A stretch of DNA of 64,000 nucleotides from Anticarsia gemmatalis. Its lineage: Eukaryota > Arthropoda > Insecta > Lepidoptera > Erebidae. Numbering within the stretch: the stretch's first letter is position 1; every line of letters starts with the position of its first letter. Position numbers and translations under genes: made by a program. This document shows, piece after piece, positions 13,977 to 26,700 of the stretch. The stretch is taken from positions 8,928,001 to 8,992,000 of the forward strand of contig NC_134756.1 of the NCBI RefSeq assembly GCF_050436995.1, given 5' to 3'. Below the pieces are notes generated by a model. That model had not been told where the DNA came from, did no database searches, and saw only the letters and a list, made by a program, of their open reading frames with translations.

Positions 13977-16706
13977 TTAATTACAATGTAGCCAGTTTAT
14001 TTTATTCATATTTCATTACTTATGCAGTTAAAGAGGAAGTAACATCAGTCAGTCCTACATAATTACTGAACTTCATTCTCCTTTCATGATGAAAGTATTA
14101 TATAAAGATGTAAAGTAATGTCTGTAAAGATTTGCCAATTTTAAGATAGCGAATATACTGGATAGTAATTGTTGACCTTTTAAGCTTATCTTAAAGCTAC
14201 GCGTGTAGAAGTGATTCAGTAGGCGGTAACAGCTGTCTTTGACTGAATCACGATTGTTTACATTCGAGTCATATCCGAATATGACTAGCAAACACCAGAC
14301 AATGATACTTGATTCTCTTTATGAGTATGACCGTAGTTATAATTTATTACCGAGTTCTATTAAAGGTCGTTTCAATCTAGTCGTGACTATCGCAGATTCT
14401 AACGTTTTGACAGACTTTTGAACGACACAATGTCAGAATTCTGTGATAATTTTGTGAGTTTTCGAACTTTGGTTACCTACTTCAAAACTTTAGCTAGAAA
14501 GATCACTTGATTGACTAAGTTAGGATTAGACTCTGAAAAAGTTTTTGTTGAAAGTGTGCATTTTTCGTTTTCTTATTCATGTTAGCAGGATCCTAGCTTA
14601 ATAATTTGTTTTGTGCCATATCTAAAAATAACTTTTTACTTACGCGATTAGGCCAAAGATCTTCATTAATAGTATAAAAATTTTTCTATTTACGAAGCTG
14701 TAATTCATCAAAATTCAACCAGACATGACAAATGTGTCGTCACACGCGAATCGCATGAAATATCGCATTATTCCGTGTTCGTTGCCGCTCCTAGTGAGGT
14801 CAGGCCAAGCCTTCTCCATCATGCGTGCATTGTCGCGTTTCAATGGACATGTAACAAAAACTCCGTTGATGTACTGTCGTTAAATTGGTACGATATGAGT
14901 CAGTTAGTTAATCAATCGTTTAATAAAGGGTGAACTAATTTTGATACATATGATATTCACGCAAGGTGCAACTTGATTTGATTAATTCATTTGATTAATC
15001 GTCCAGTCCCGACCGGTATATCAATTGACAGCTAGTGTACGTCAAATCGATGATCACTATTCAGTACATTATTGCTTTGACGTAACGTGTTAATCACCAC
15101 AATCTAAGGGAGAAAGCAATGTATAGCATAGTGGCTTTCAATTTGTCAATTGTCAACTGTGATACAATGTAACCCCCCATGAGCCATAACAGACTGAATA
15201 TTATTCTTCATTCCCGGTTATCAATGTCAAATGATATAGTTTAATTTCGTATACGAGATCCTTTACTTTCTTAAAGTAATGCCGTCAATTTCAGTAATTG
15301 TCCACCAAGATCGTTCTATGGCTCTATGGGAATTGCATGGTTCCAATAATGGCATGGCAATAAAAATATTTTAAAGATAAATGCGAGATATCAAGACGTC
15401 ATATTATGGAGATTTATTCGCGAGTATGTAATAAAACTTAATGGGTTCTACAATGTGAAATAAAGCTATCATATTAAAGATTATAAGGGTAGCAATAGCG
15501 ACCTAGGCAGAGGTCTATTATACCCACATTTCACTAGTTATTAGGTCTTATTTATTATCATCCACCTGGCACCATTTCAAACTTAGGTCTAATGAGAAAT
15601 ATCTTGGCAGGAAAATCCTGTCTAATCCTTCAGATAAGTTACGTTTTTAGGCTAATACTTTGGCTTTAGCCCAAAAGTGTACATTTTTCATTAGACTAAG
15701 TTTAAATTAGCTAAGTAGCGCTCACTACTAAGCATCTTATACTTTGAGTAGATAAACCTTCATATTTTTCAAGTCTGATAACTACTAAGCACCATTTACA
15801 CTTAGTGTTATCCAGAACACTATATATATCTTTAACCTGAATACCAACCGGGATAAATTTTAACACAAAGATAGTCTACAAATACAATAGAGCCACTCAT
15901 ATGCACCAGCACGCCAAAGGTTAATCGTTTACCGACAAATGAACGCCTACGAACGCCTCAAACAACCAATTAAGCAACTTGAAGCTTGAACAAACGACGC
16001 TTAATATAATTTGCTCAACACACATACACAGAGGGCACATTGCACCGGTCAGTTTGATTACATGCCCACCTCGTTGTGTGGACGGCGTAGACAGCTTTGA
16101 CAAACACTCCAACTAGTTGCACACAAGTTCAAGCAGACGAAATGTTAGAAATTACTTTGTTGTACTTTAGAGAGAATGTGTAACTATGCTTTTATTGTGG
16201 CTTTAGATGCATTCAGTGTATCAAGTTCTGAAAGTATTTGTGGTACAAAATCTATATTATAATGAAACAATTTAATGAAACATTGCTAATTGCCGACGAT
16301 GACCTCTATTATCTATTTCGTATTGATATACCTTAAATTAAACACATTTTTTACTTTTATTATCAGCCATTTCGGCTTCCCGGTAAGCCTAAAACGGAGC
16401 AAACTATTCAAGTTTATTGAGCCATCCCATCGAGTGCAACGTCCGATAGACGATAATAGGAGCTCGGGAACCCGTGGGTACTCTTGTAGGGATTTCCCAA
16501 AGGTACGAGTATTTCCCGCGATGAAACCTACCTCACTACTGCCCCACTTCAGGTCTGAGTACGTATCAATCGCTCAAAGGCTATTCGTGTTGAAAGGAAA
16601 CATGCTATAACTTAAAAAGAACATTTTGTCGAAACGTGACGCTTTTTTTTCAACTGTTAAAGAATATGTAGACAAAACAGGAGTTGGACATATTTGCTGT
16701 CGGAAA

Positions 16707-16747
16707 AACGCCTTCAGTTGACTCTGTTCGAGTCAACTGAAGGCGTT
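16707..16747. repeat. perfect 18-base hairpin with 5-base loop
   Basis: AACGCCTTCAGTTGACTC, loop TGTTC, then the exact complement. The pairing stops abruptly at both ends. It lies about 0.9 kb upstream of moody exon 1. Confidence 0.7.
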
Positions 16748-17637
16748 CATACATAACTCATAAAAAACTAGACGATAAATGCTAAAAATAAAGAAAGCAG
16801 GTGTAGTGAACTATAGAATATGAGAACTATGGTGTTTGTGTGGTAGTCAGGAAAGCATTCAACAGTCACAAAGCCATAGGTTTAAACATAACTTAACTAG
16901 TTTATTGTGCCCTTATTTTACAACGGCTGTACGACTTTTCTCGGCATTTTACAACACAGCTCCTTTAATACTTCCTTCCTTAAGTCTTTAAATCCGGACG
17001 GATTTAGCGTTAATAGCAAAACAATTTACAATGAGCGAGGAACTCGGTGGTGCGGTGTATTACCGGTAACGCGTATCCGTTTTCTAGCTAGCATGAATCA
17101 GGCGGCACAGCCCATAAATTGTCTCGATCCTAATTGTGTAGGTCACGTCAAATTGCTCCTGTAACCTCAGTGTAACATGATGAAACTCTCAGGAATCTAA
17201 CACCGCAATGCTTAGAATAATGTTCCTATGTACTGAAATTGTACGAATAGAATATGTTGGGAGATTAAGTTAGTGAAACAAATTCGAGTAACGCTGGGAT
17301 TAGTCGAACGTTTTGACAAGCAATTTGGATTTGAGGATGTGTACTAAATCCTGTAGTGTCTTAGGTTACCTGAGGGAGGAAACATTTTGCATCTGCTTTA
17401 CGAAATCTCATTAACTTCTAAATCATCATGAAATTCGAGTGAAATTGTTACCTAACACAATTTAATCAGATTATTTTATCGACAACATGTTCCTTGACTA
17501 TGTTTTTAATGCCCCTTGACAGTATTCCACAATTCAACAGTTCCAACAGTTTTTTGCCGTTATCGTACCTAATTAATCTTTAAATTAAAATTCTAAAACT
17601 TACAAAACGTAATGTGGATTGTTTCAGATACAGCAAA

Positions 17638-17705
17638 ATGGCAGAAGACATTTTAAACTTCACGGACGAAGTCAGTGCGACTGTGGAGCCCAGCGAACTA
17701 TCCAA
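17638..17705 (+). CDS. moody: moody coding exon 1
   Basis: This exon encodes the extracellular N-terminus, 22 codons plus two bases, including sequon NFT at residues 7-9. The exon begins at 17628 after tttcag; ten bases precede the ATG, and the frame stays open to the acceptor. The donor is gtaagt at 17706. No signal peptide is seen, as is usual for class A receptors. Confidence 0.8.
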
Positions 17706-20700
17706 GTAAGTCCAATTAACATTACACGTTATCACATTAGACGAAAACTTTGCAGCCCCTACTCATTTTACAACATACGAACAGCTGAAATTAGAAATCT
17801 TAAAATAACTCGACTATACAAACGTCTGTTAGTATAAACTTAAGTACTAGTTACTTTTCAATGAACCTAATGGCGATATCAATCAATGTCCCTCGCTTTA
17901 CCGGATTTTCGAAGTCCCCTCCGGCGCATAGCACATAAAGGTACATTATGTACTAGCTAGCGAATGCTGAGATAGGAAAGCGGGCTTAACCAAAACTTAA
18001 ACAAAATACATTACCCGATACATCACCGAATCTTGATCTCCAATCAAAACATTTTAAAACTTAAATTCAAAACAACAAGTCTCAAAAACAAAAGCCTGGA
18101 CACGTACAACAGTACGACAGTATTTTATTTAGTTGCGTTATACTGGCAAATAATTAGCAACAAACAGTTTGCCCAGTCGTACTCCGCACTATGTCGTTAG
18201 AACGTTAATGTGAAAATAATTTGCTCTAATGTATCCTTTTTATATTAGTTCGACGTCTGGTTTAACGTAAATTCGTATTACACCGCTAACTACTTTCATG
18301 AGAGTTTTCATGTTACATTATTTCCATTTAGAATACTAATTATGTAATTACATTTGGATAACTGGTGATGGCCAATGTTCCCGAAGTCTTTAGTGCTTAA
18401 AGTTTAGTTCTAGTATAAAATTAAGCGACTCATGTAGGTAGCAATTAGCATCCACATATTAATTACAGTGTCTTTTAACTTAACCATGAGTTCTCAATAA
18501 TTCCTTACCTTCTCAATAACCTTTGCCTCAACGCTATTTAACACTATAGTATCAAAACTTTCAAGTAAGGTAACATTCAATGTCGTTATATTTACGCAGC
18601 CGTTTTGACGCAGTCGGTGTGTATCCGACTACTGATTACGGTCCGGTTCCAGGGTCAGGTCAGAAATTTTCTCAATAGATAGTAGTCCGGAGTTTGGAAA
18701 CGTATCTGGTATATGGCATCAGGCTCGACCCCTATTACATGGTAATAATATTGTTAAAGGCAAAACGCACTTATGTATGTGTGTATGTAATATTTATTCA
18801 TTTTCATCGAAGTGACTGCGTCCTATATTTCACCCATGACCGATCCACATCCGAAATCTATTGTTGATCGATAATGTTAATTGTAAGTTCTAAGAACAAT
18901 GTCACAACGAATTAACACTGAGTCAGTGTTGTGAAATAAAATCCTTTGCATCGATAGCCTATTAACGAAAACTTGTTGTGAAGATTTTAAAACATGATGT
19001 AAAAATAGCGTGCTGCGTTACTCAATTTCTTCATCATGACCATTACACATGATAAAATAAAGTCACCTTTCCGCATCTGTCTGTTTACTCGCGACAAACT
19101 CAAAATCTACTGACCAGATTTTCTTGTAGTTTTCACCAATAGATAGAGCGATTCCCAATAAAGATCGAAGTATATAATTTGTTAAGATTTTGTAACTTAT
19201 TAATTCGGGCGAAGCTGGCTGCTAGTCATATAATTCTGACGTAAGGATTACTTGGGAAGAGGAAAACATTGTGATTCGTAGTACATCAAACCAACCAAAA
19301 ATCTGCTACTACGTAACACCTACGTATTTCGAAGTCACCATAAACGTAAGTGTACGTATTTTCGTAGAAACAGATCTAATCACTACAAAAAATATGAAAC
19401 GTCTTTGAGCCAGTCCATAAACAGCTTGTCCTAATATTGACTCGACGAAGGCAATATTTACACACGGTTACACGTGTCCCGACGCATGGGAACATTGCGT
19501 ACAGCACCTTTACGTGTACTACTAGGAAGTCAGGAAAAGACTGCTCGTCTTTCTTACAAACAATCTGAAGGCACTCAGAAATCACTTACGACTTTGCCGG
19601 TTGTTATTCAGAAGTTTGATGAAACGTTCGTCTGTTCTAGCGTTCCTACATAAAACCAGCTTTTAGCCCGTTTAATTTCACACCCTTGATCCTCTACACT
19701 TCCTAAAAAATCTGTTTCATATTTAAAAGGCCTTTGCGTCACACAAGCGACTCGATAAGAATAAGTACCCACAAATTTTAAACTCCACCAGTGTAAGTAA
19801 TCGCATGAGCAGAATTAAATAATGAAAATTGTTTGGTCAAATTACTGTATTTGCACATAAGTTGTTACTACCTGCAATTATTCGGTTAAGGCTTGTGGTT
19901 ATACACATACATGTAAATATGACGTACTTACCCGTTGGTTACGGGACTTTACCATCCGTTACGCATAATTTTAATGAGCACAAGCATACGCCACAATGAA
20001 ATTTCAAATAAGTATAGTGACGGTACGTTGTCACTATAGCGGCAGGCTTACTCCTAGTATCGAGTCGAAAATCCAATACCATTGATTCGAACAAATGTTA
20101 AATTGTAGTTATAAATTTCATACTAACGCGTGATGAAACACTCGTTTAAAATGAAAATAATCTACATCAAACAATCTTATTAGTTTCACTTTAAACCAGC
20201 GTTCAATCATGCACTAGTTTGGAATTGAAGAGTTCGATTTAACATAACCTTGAATCTGACGACTGCCTCCGTGGCGCAGTGGTTTAGGTCGCCACGCCGA
20301 TACCACTGCAACGGGAGGTCGTGGGTTCGATTCCCACACGGGACAATTATTTGTGCGATCCACAAATAATTGTTTCGGGTCTGGTTGTGCTTTGTGTCCG
20401 TTGTTTGTATGTTTGTAAAAGTCCCCGCGACACAAGAGCTATTCTTAGTGCGGGAGTTGTCTTTAAAAAAAGTAAAAGTAAAAGTAAAAAGATTCAATTG
20501 AATTCGAATTTGAAAGATAATAGCAACGATGAATAATATTTTATACTTTTATCCTGTTCACGTGAAGTCGTAAAATACCTGAATCCAGATATTCCGATCT
20601 TAATAATAGGTACTATTTATATCATATTAAATCCAAATTTAGCTAAGCAGAAAACATTTTCATTTGATAAATTCTTCGCTTTTCTTACCTTGAATGTACT

Positions 20701-23700
20701 CTTTGATATTCGCGAAGTTCCCAAATAAAGTGCTTTAACATCTTGAACGTTGAAAGCAAATCTTCGTTCATTCGCGCAATAAAACGTATTAATGAAAAGG
20801 AATAAAAGACATCCGCTTATATTATGTGAAGTTCAATGTAAAGAGCAGGTGCGGTCTCCTTGCGGTTTAATGGAATACAACCGGTGGTTTACAAATCAGC
20901 TTTCTTTGTATAAATGTAAGTAGGTAGTTACAAACAAAACATAGTTCAGCAATGAGTTGTACAATGCACGGTCGGTAAGCCAATCCACAGGACTCCTTAG
21001 ACTTCGAGAAGTGTATCTCTCTATGTGAAATTAATAAACTGTTTATTATTGGTGAAAATGATAAACTGCAAAATGCCAATCAATTAAATATGTTTGACTT
21101 AATAAATAAGTCATATTAGTAGTTACAATGTTGTCGAGGACCTATACTTGGTTATCGAACACGTGTAAGTCGCTAATGTGTATAAAGTGATGACTTACCT
21201 GACCCTCCGGGAAAACTTGAAGGCTGATATAGGTTTCTAATACACGTGGCCAAATAAAAGTTTAAATAGCACTCCAGCAAATAAACGCGTAGGTTTCTCA
21301 AAATTGTTCAACAAATTGAATTTGATTCGGAAACCTTTAAACAGTCGATCCTGATTAGATTTTAGTCGCTTGAGAAAATAAAGGTTCTCAAATATCACTG
21401 AACACTTGTCGTTTTCTTAGAAAATGTCATTCTATAGTGTATTTGTGTGTTCGTCAGCTTGTATGTATGCTTGTATGAATTCGAGAGTTTGTTGTATTGT
21501 TTTTGTATGTTCAATAATTACTATAACAGTTTCATTTTGAATGATTTGGTTACAAACTGAATATAATTTCATAAAATTATTTAACTAAATTTCAATAAAT
21601 AATGTTTCTTTTGCTTTTTGTGAGGTTGAAATGGTTACGAGAAGAATCCGCAGGAAAAATCTTGTTACGTAATACAATAAGCTTAAAGCAAAAAAATATA
21701 TTTCATATTCTTAAGTGTCGGTACGTTTCAATCATTTTTATGCTCGTGTAATTTCGTTATTAAAATCACGAATACGACAAGAATACTTTGGTGTTTAGGT
21801 TCATGAATGAACTGTTTTCAATGTAGTACAATATTTCATTTATACACGTAGAACAACTCATTTACCTCTCATTTACATAAAAAACAAAATATTTTTAAGT
21901 GCATGTCTTACATTAATAGTTAATAAGTACTACTTCCATTATCCCCTTCTACCACACTTTATCAACTCGAATATTTATAACAAAAAAAAACTCTCTAGAC
22001 TTGACAGTCTTTAACGTCACAAAGTTTCTTCTTTCAGAAAATACTTGAGAGCTACGTAAAGTTTTCGGTGCTACTAAAATGTTAGATTTTGTGGAAACTT
22101 CTAAATAGTTTATAGTCTAGATACCGTTACGTACTTTGCAAACTTTTCAAGTCCCCCGCAGATTACGAGACGAATTTTTTCAAAAACATTTTTGTATCTT
22201 ATCTAATCTTATAAGTTATTGGGTACAGGTCGGGTTTAGCTCGTTTTTTAGGAGATGTTATCGGTTTTATAACTCCTCAAGCGAAGTTAAACAAGAAGTT
22301 TTTCATCCAAGTTCGTAGTTTGCTCTCTTTAATTAAACCTCAGAATTGTACTGTATTCGGTATTTATATTGAGTCATTTTAATTAGCTGCACGGTGAAAT
22401 AAAACAACATTTATGCAAATTGAATTTTCTCAGAAGCTAAGTAGCTAGTACCTACGAGGTAACTATTTTCTACTGAATATGAGGTGCAAATTCTTTATTA
22501 CTGGCTCTGAACATATCTACTAGGTATTTATTAACGAACCGGTGTTAAATAGGCTAGGTTTCTGTTATAATTTAAGACAAGTAATTAGAGAAAATCTATC
22601 GAGATAACCAGGACGGCCATCTAGTAATTTCACCACGGTACGTACTCCGATTTCAACGGCTGATTACCTAGTGGTTCATAATAGACTTGGTGGTTTACCT
22701 ACTGCGAATGTGTGTGTGTTAATCAACTGCAATTGGAATAGATAATGTAGATGACAACTACTGCATATATGTTTATCACCCTACTTTGACTAAACAAAGG
22801 TCACAACATCGTAGTCAAATAGCTTAAATGTCATAATAATATATTTATTTTCAATCGACACTGCTGCTATGCAGCTGTTGCCACAACCAAGTCCGAAACA
22901 ATTATTTGTGGTTCGCACAAATAACTGCTCGGTGTGGGAATCAAACCCACGACCTCCCGTCAGTCCAATTTGAAGCTGTTATTTTAAGTAGGACAATATC
23001 TACCAGGTCCGCTTGTATTGGTATTATTAAAGTAATATTTATTTTCCAGATTCTCCCCGGGCCTGCTAACGTTCGCAGCGGTGGTGACCGGCATCATAAT
23101 GCTGGTGGGACTCTTTGGTAACCTCCTCACAGTCGTGGCGCTACTCAAGTGCCCCAAAGTCAGGAACGTGGCAGCTGCTTTTATTATAAGGTACGGTATT
23201 ACTACGCCTACACATACACTTCTTCTCTTACGAATAAAGGTTTTAAAACAAATTTTTAAATACAGTTATTAAAGGTCTTCATCAGTACTGTATGCTCTGT
23301 AAGCCACGTCGAAGGCCTTTCGAGCGGCTTGAACAACTTTGACACTAGGTTTACCACTAATTATACGATAAGAAAAAAGAAGTACTGTATTAGCTACTAA
23401 GCACGCATAGGCTTTTGGTGGTAGAAAGTAAAGTTTAATTCGTCAGAAATTACTCTTGATTTGATGCCTGGACCATCGTAGTTGATGTTGATGCATTGAT
23501 GATCAAACGTAGATCGCTGCCTTATAAGAATTAAACCACAAGCATAAATAAATTACTAATTTCAAAATAAATAATTATATGGTCCAAAAGTATACATTTA
23601 AAGTATTATATAGGTAGTATTAGTATGATAGTATTTAGAAACATACATAACGACACAAAAACAACACCAACTAATCAAACTTACAATATCAATTCGCTGT

Positions 23701-26700
23701 AGTTTTTCAATTTACGCTAAAACATCGATGATATGTTTAATTATTTATGTTCTCATAAATTCATAGTTTATAATCCAAAGAGTTAAGGGAAGGGTAGTTG
23801 GGAACTAATTTTCCGAACTCTTGATTGAGGTCGGCCACTTTTGGCAGAACTCTGAGACTCCGAGACAGTTTATGGAACCCCAAAACGTGGCGAATATCAT
23901 TGTTTGGTTTAATTCTTGATGTTCGACCTAGATTGACCACGTTTTCAATGTTGGTAAACTTTATCTGAAAATATGACTTATGCTACTATTAAGTAATTAG
24001 GTGCCTAGTTAATTTTATGCTAAACATTTTCTCCGAGGACTATTGTCTTTATGGATATTGTTACTGCATGAATACGAAGCACAATATGATATGCTTGCGT
24101 ATATTTCTCTTTGAAAAGGTTAGATTATTATAACACAGCCGTAAATTATGTCTTAAACCTTACATACCTGAGTTTTTAGAAAACTGATTTTTATTATGAA
24201 ATATCGCACTTGACCACTATGGTGGTCTCAAGAGCTTTCTCTTTTTTCCGATAGAAGACCCGTGCTCTTTAGCATGAGTAATAGAATACATTTTATTAAA
24301 CTCGCAACACACTGATATATTAATTGTTACCTAAGTTTAAACTATTGAGTACATACCAACTAAAGCAAGTATTAGACTATCAGACTATCAGCTTCCTGAG
24401 AAATATCAACAATAGCGGCAAATCTGTTATTGTTGATCAAGTAATTTCCATGTTAATGCCTGGAGGGACACATTCTGTTAACATCAACACAAGTTTAAGG
24501 ATAACACGTGAACCACGTTTAACAAACAAATAACACAACACCACAGTTATACCAATACAGCTGATCTTTGGAGGGTCAAACACCTCTTGTACTTTACATA
24601 AGACTGGCTTATGTCCACGTGAAAAGATTGGCTTGAATAAAAAATATGTTCTGTGTTAATTCAGTATTAAACTATCCGTTTGCCATCCAAATACTTTTTC
24701 TAGTATTTATGTGGTAAGCAAAAACAGATCTATAATTCTATCAGCAGCAGCTATCGCAAGTATCCCTTGTAAACAAACAAAGCATATATTTTCATATTTA
24801 GAAGTAAAACCACGAATCTGTAGAAATATCGTTAATGTCTTGTTAATCATCAGTATCAGTCAACATACCACTTACCTAAAGCCATCATTATCATCATCAT
24901 CAGTCGTGCCGTCAAGCTATAGCATAGTATTCATTATGATAAACAACTTTAAATAGTACATAATATATTTCCCAACAGAAAAACTAGTGCAGTAAAGTAT
25001 AGATGACAATAATTAAACTGCAGAACAACAGTGCTTGTTTTATTCTTCCTAAGCGCCATTGTTATGGTCAAACATTTGATTCCCCTTACATCGGTTCCGC
25101 TTCGTTAGTGCCCCTCAAATGCCAATTGACAATGCATTCAGTACAATACCCTTTGTATTTGTTACAAACCATTACTTAGTACTAGTTTAATAAACTTGGA
25201 ACTACTGTTCGTATTGCATTAACTACAATAATAGGTTTTTGTCTCTATAGGAAAATGTACACGTTTTCCCTCAACTGAACAACTAAATACCGTTCCATTA
25301 TAAAGCTAAAAGAATTTAAGAACAAATTTTTTTTAAGAGGAAGATAGTGTGAATATTTTTCGTGACCCTCTCAGATTACTTATCGACATATTAAAAAGAT
25401 CGCTTACTAGGTACAGTCCTCACAAAAAAATACAACCATAATATTCTACCTATCTCATTAATAAAGTCAACTAACATAATCTATTTTAAATTCCAGTTTA
25501 TGCATAGCGGATTTCCTGTTCTGCGCCATCGTGCTGCCTTTCGCCATATCAGGCTTCTGGACGCGGACCTGGTCCCACGGGGGGGTCCTCTGCAAGCTGG
25601 TCCCGTTCCTCAGATACGGGAACGTTGGAGTGTCCCTGCTGAGCATCGCCCTCATAACCTTGAACAGGTACGTAGTCTTGAGGGAGTAACGGATTTCTTG
25701 GAATATTTAATATGCACGTGGAGGTATTGTCTTGCTGCCTATATTCTTAATATCTAATTTTAGTAGGTGTTCCCAACACCCATTTATTTCCCATCGCTGA
25801 TTGTTGGCAGATACTTACATTATCAATTTTTGTATCAACCACTTTGTAAAACACTTTGCGATTGAAAAAGGGTGGCTGTGAGTTTTTTGCTATCTATCCT
25901 CATAAGGCTATGTGGATGGACAATATAATTTGTATGAGCATAGATGGCTTTTAGTGTTATTTTACATTAATGAGCACGCATCGTAGTTACCTGGTAATGT
26001 AATCGGTATTTACGTTGAATCACAAAATAACCCATTCAAACAATCGCGTGAATATGTGGTCTTTGACCAGGAATGTAACTAATATACACTAGGTGATATT
26101 TACATTTAAATTCCAAATTAGGTCACTGACTGCGTAGAATATTTCCATACCGGACCAAGGGAAGGAAATTCTCTATAGTCGGAGTCTAGTAACGTACAAT
26201 GTAATTGGCAATAAGCTGGCTCCCTATTAGAACTAACATTACAATTTACGGGACGTGGGTGTATTCTATACACACCTGTATACGTATAAAATACTCTGTG
26301 GCCTACACCTCCAGATATTAAAAGGATATTATAAAAAATACTTAGTAATGGAGAAAATCTTGTTGTTATTAAAATACTTAGTTAGAACATCGAAAAGCCT
26401 GTTGTTATTCAGAATTTAACGGCCTTTAAAACATCACGTTCCATCAAAGACCAATATTATTGATGAACTGAAGACGTCTTTAAATACGTTATGATTCGTT
26501 GCTGAACGCTCTCACGTCCGTCCTTGGTGGCGTATTAGCATAATTGGCTAATCGCATTAACAAACCATAGCCGGTGGTCGCGATTTGAATCTCTATTAGT
26601 CCGGCGTTAAAAGGATGAACAGATTATTAAACATTTATTTAGTGAACAAGATAAATGTGGTCGATTGCTTTTGGATTGAGTTTTAAAATTAAATTGGTTA

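Larger units (their letters stand above)
394..17627. other. upstream region: no gene seen
   Basis: AT-rich sequence holding the repeats listed separately. No exon with coherent splice signals and protein similarity was recognised on either strand. Because moody exon 1 starts at an acceptor, part of this stretch is likely a 5'-UTR intron of moody; its first exon could not be located. Confidence 0.5.
17706..23049 (+). other. moody: moody intron 1
   Basis: A 5.3-kb intron holding a near-intact SINE at 20263-20491, other repeats at 18598 and 19031, and a SINE fragment at 22882. No nested gene was seen. Confidence 0.75.

Noticed and set aside
16290..16610. 106-codon open frame upstream of moody
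   Set aside because: No family resemblance; composition changes midway and there is no supporting splice context. A 5'-UTR exon here cannot be ruled out, but nothing shows it.
16907..17164. 85-codon open frame just upstream of moody exon 1
   Set aside because: The peptide is not recognisable and does not join moody in frame.
20263..20345. tRNA gene
   Set aside because: A and B boxes are present but the acceptor stem does not pair, and the sequence continues into a conserved SINE body with an A-rich tail.
20207..20536. Several short open frames on both strands
   Set aside because: They fall within the tRNA-derived SINE at 20263-20491 and its flanks; the peptides are translated SINE sequence.
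24885..24905. CRISPR-like or functional repeat
   Set aside because: Only a short (atc)n microsatellite; no CRISPR array was seen, nor expected in an insect genome.
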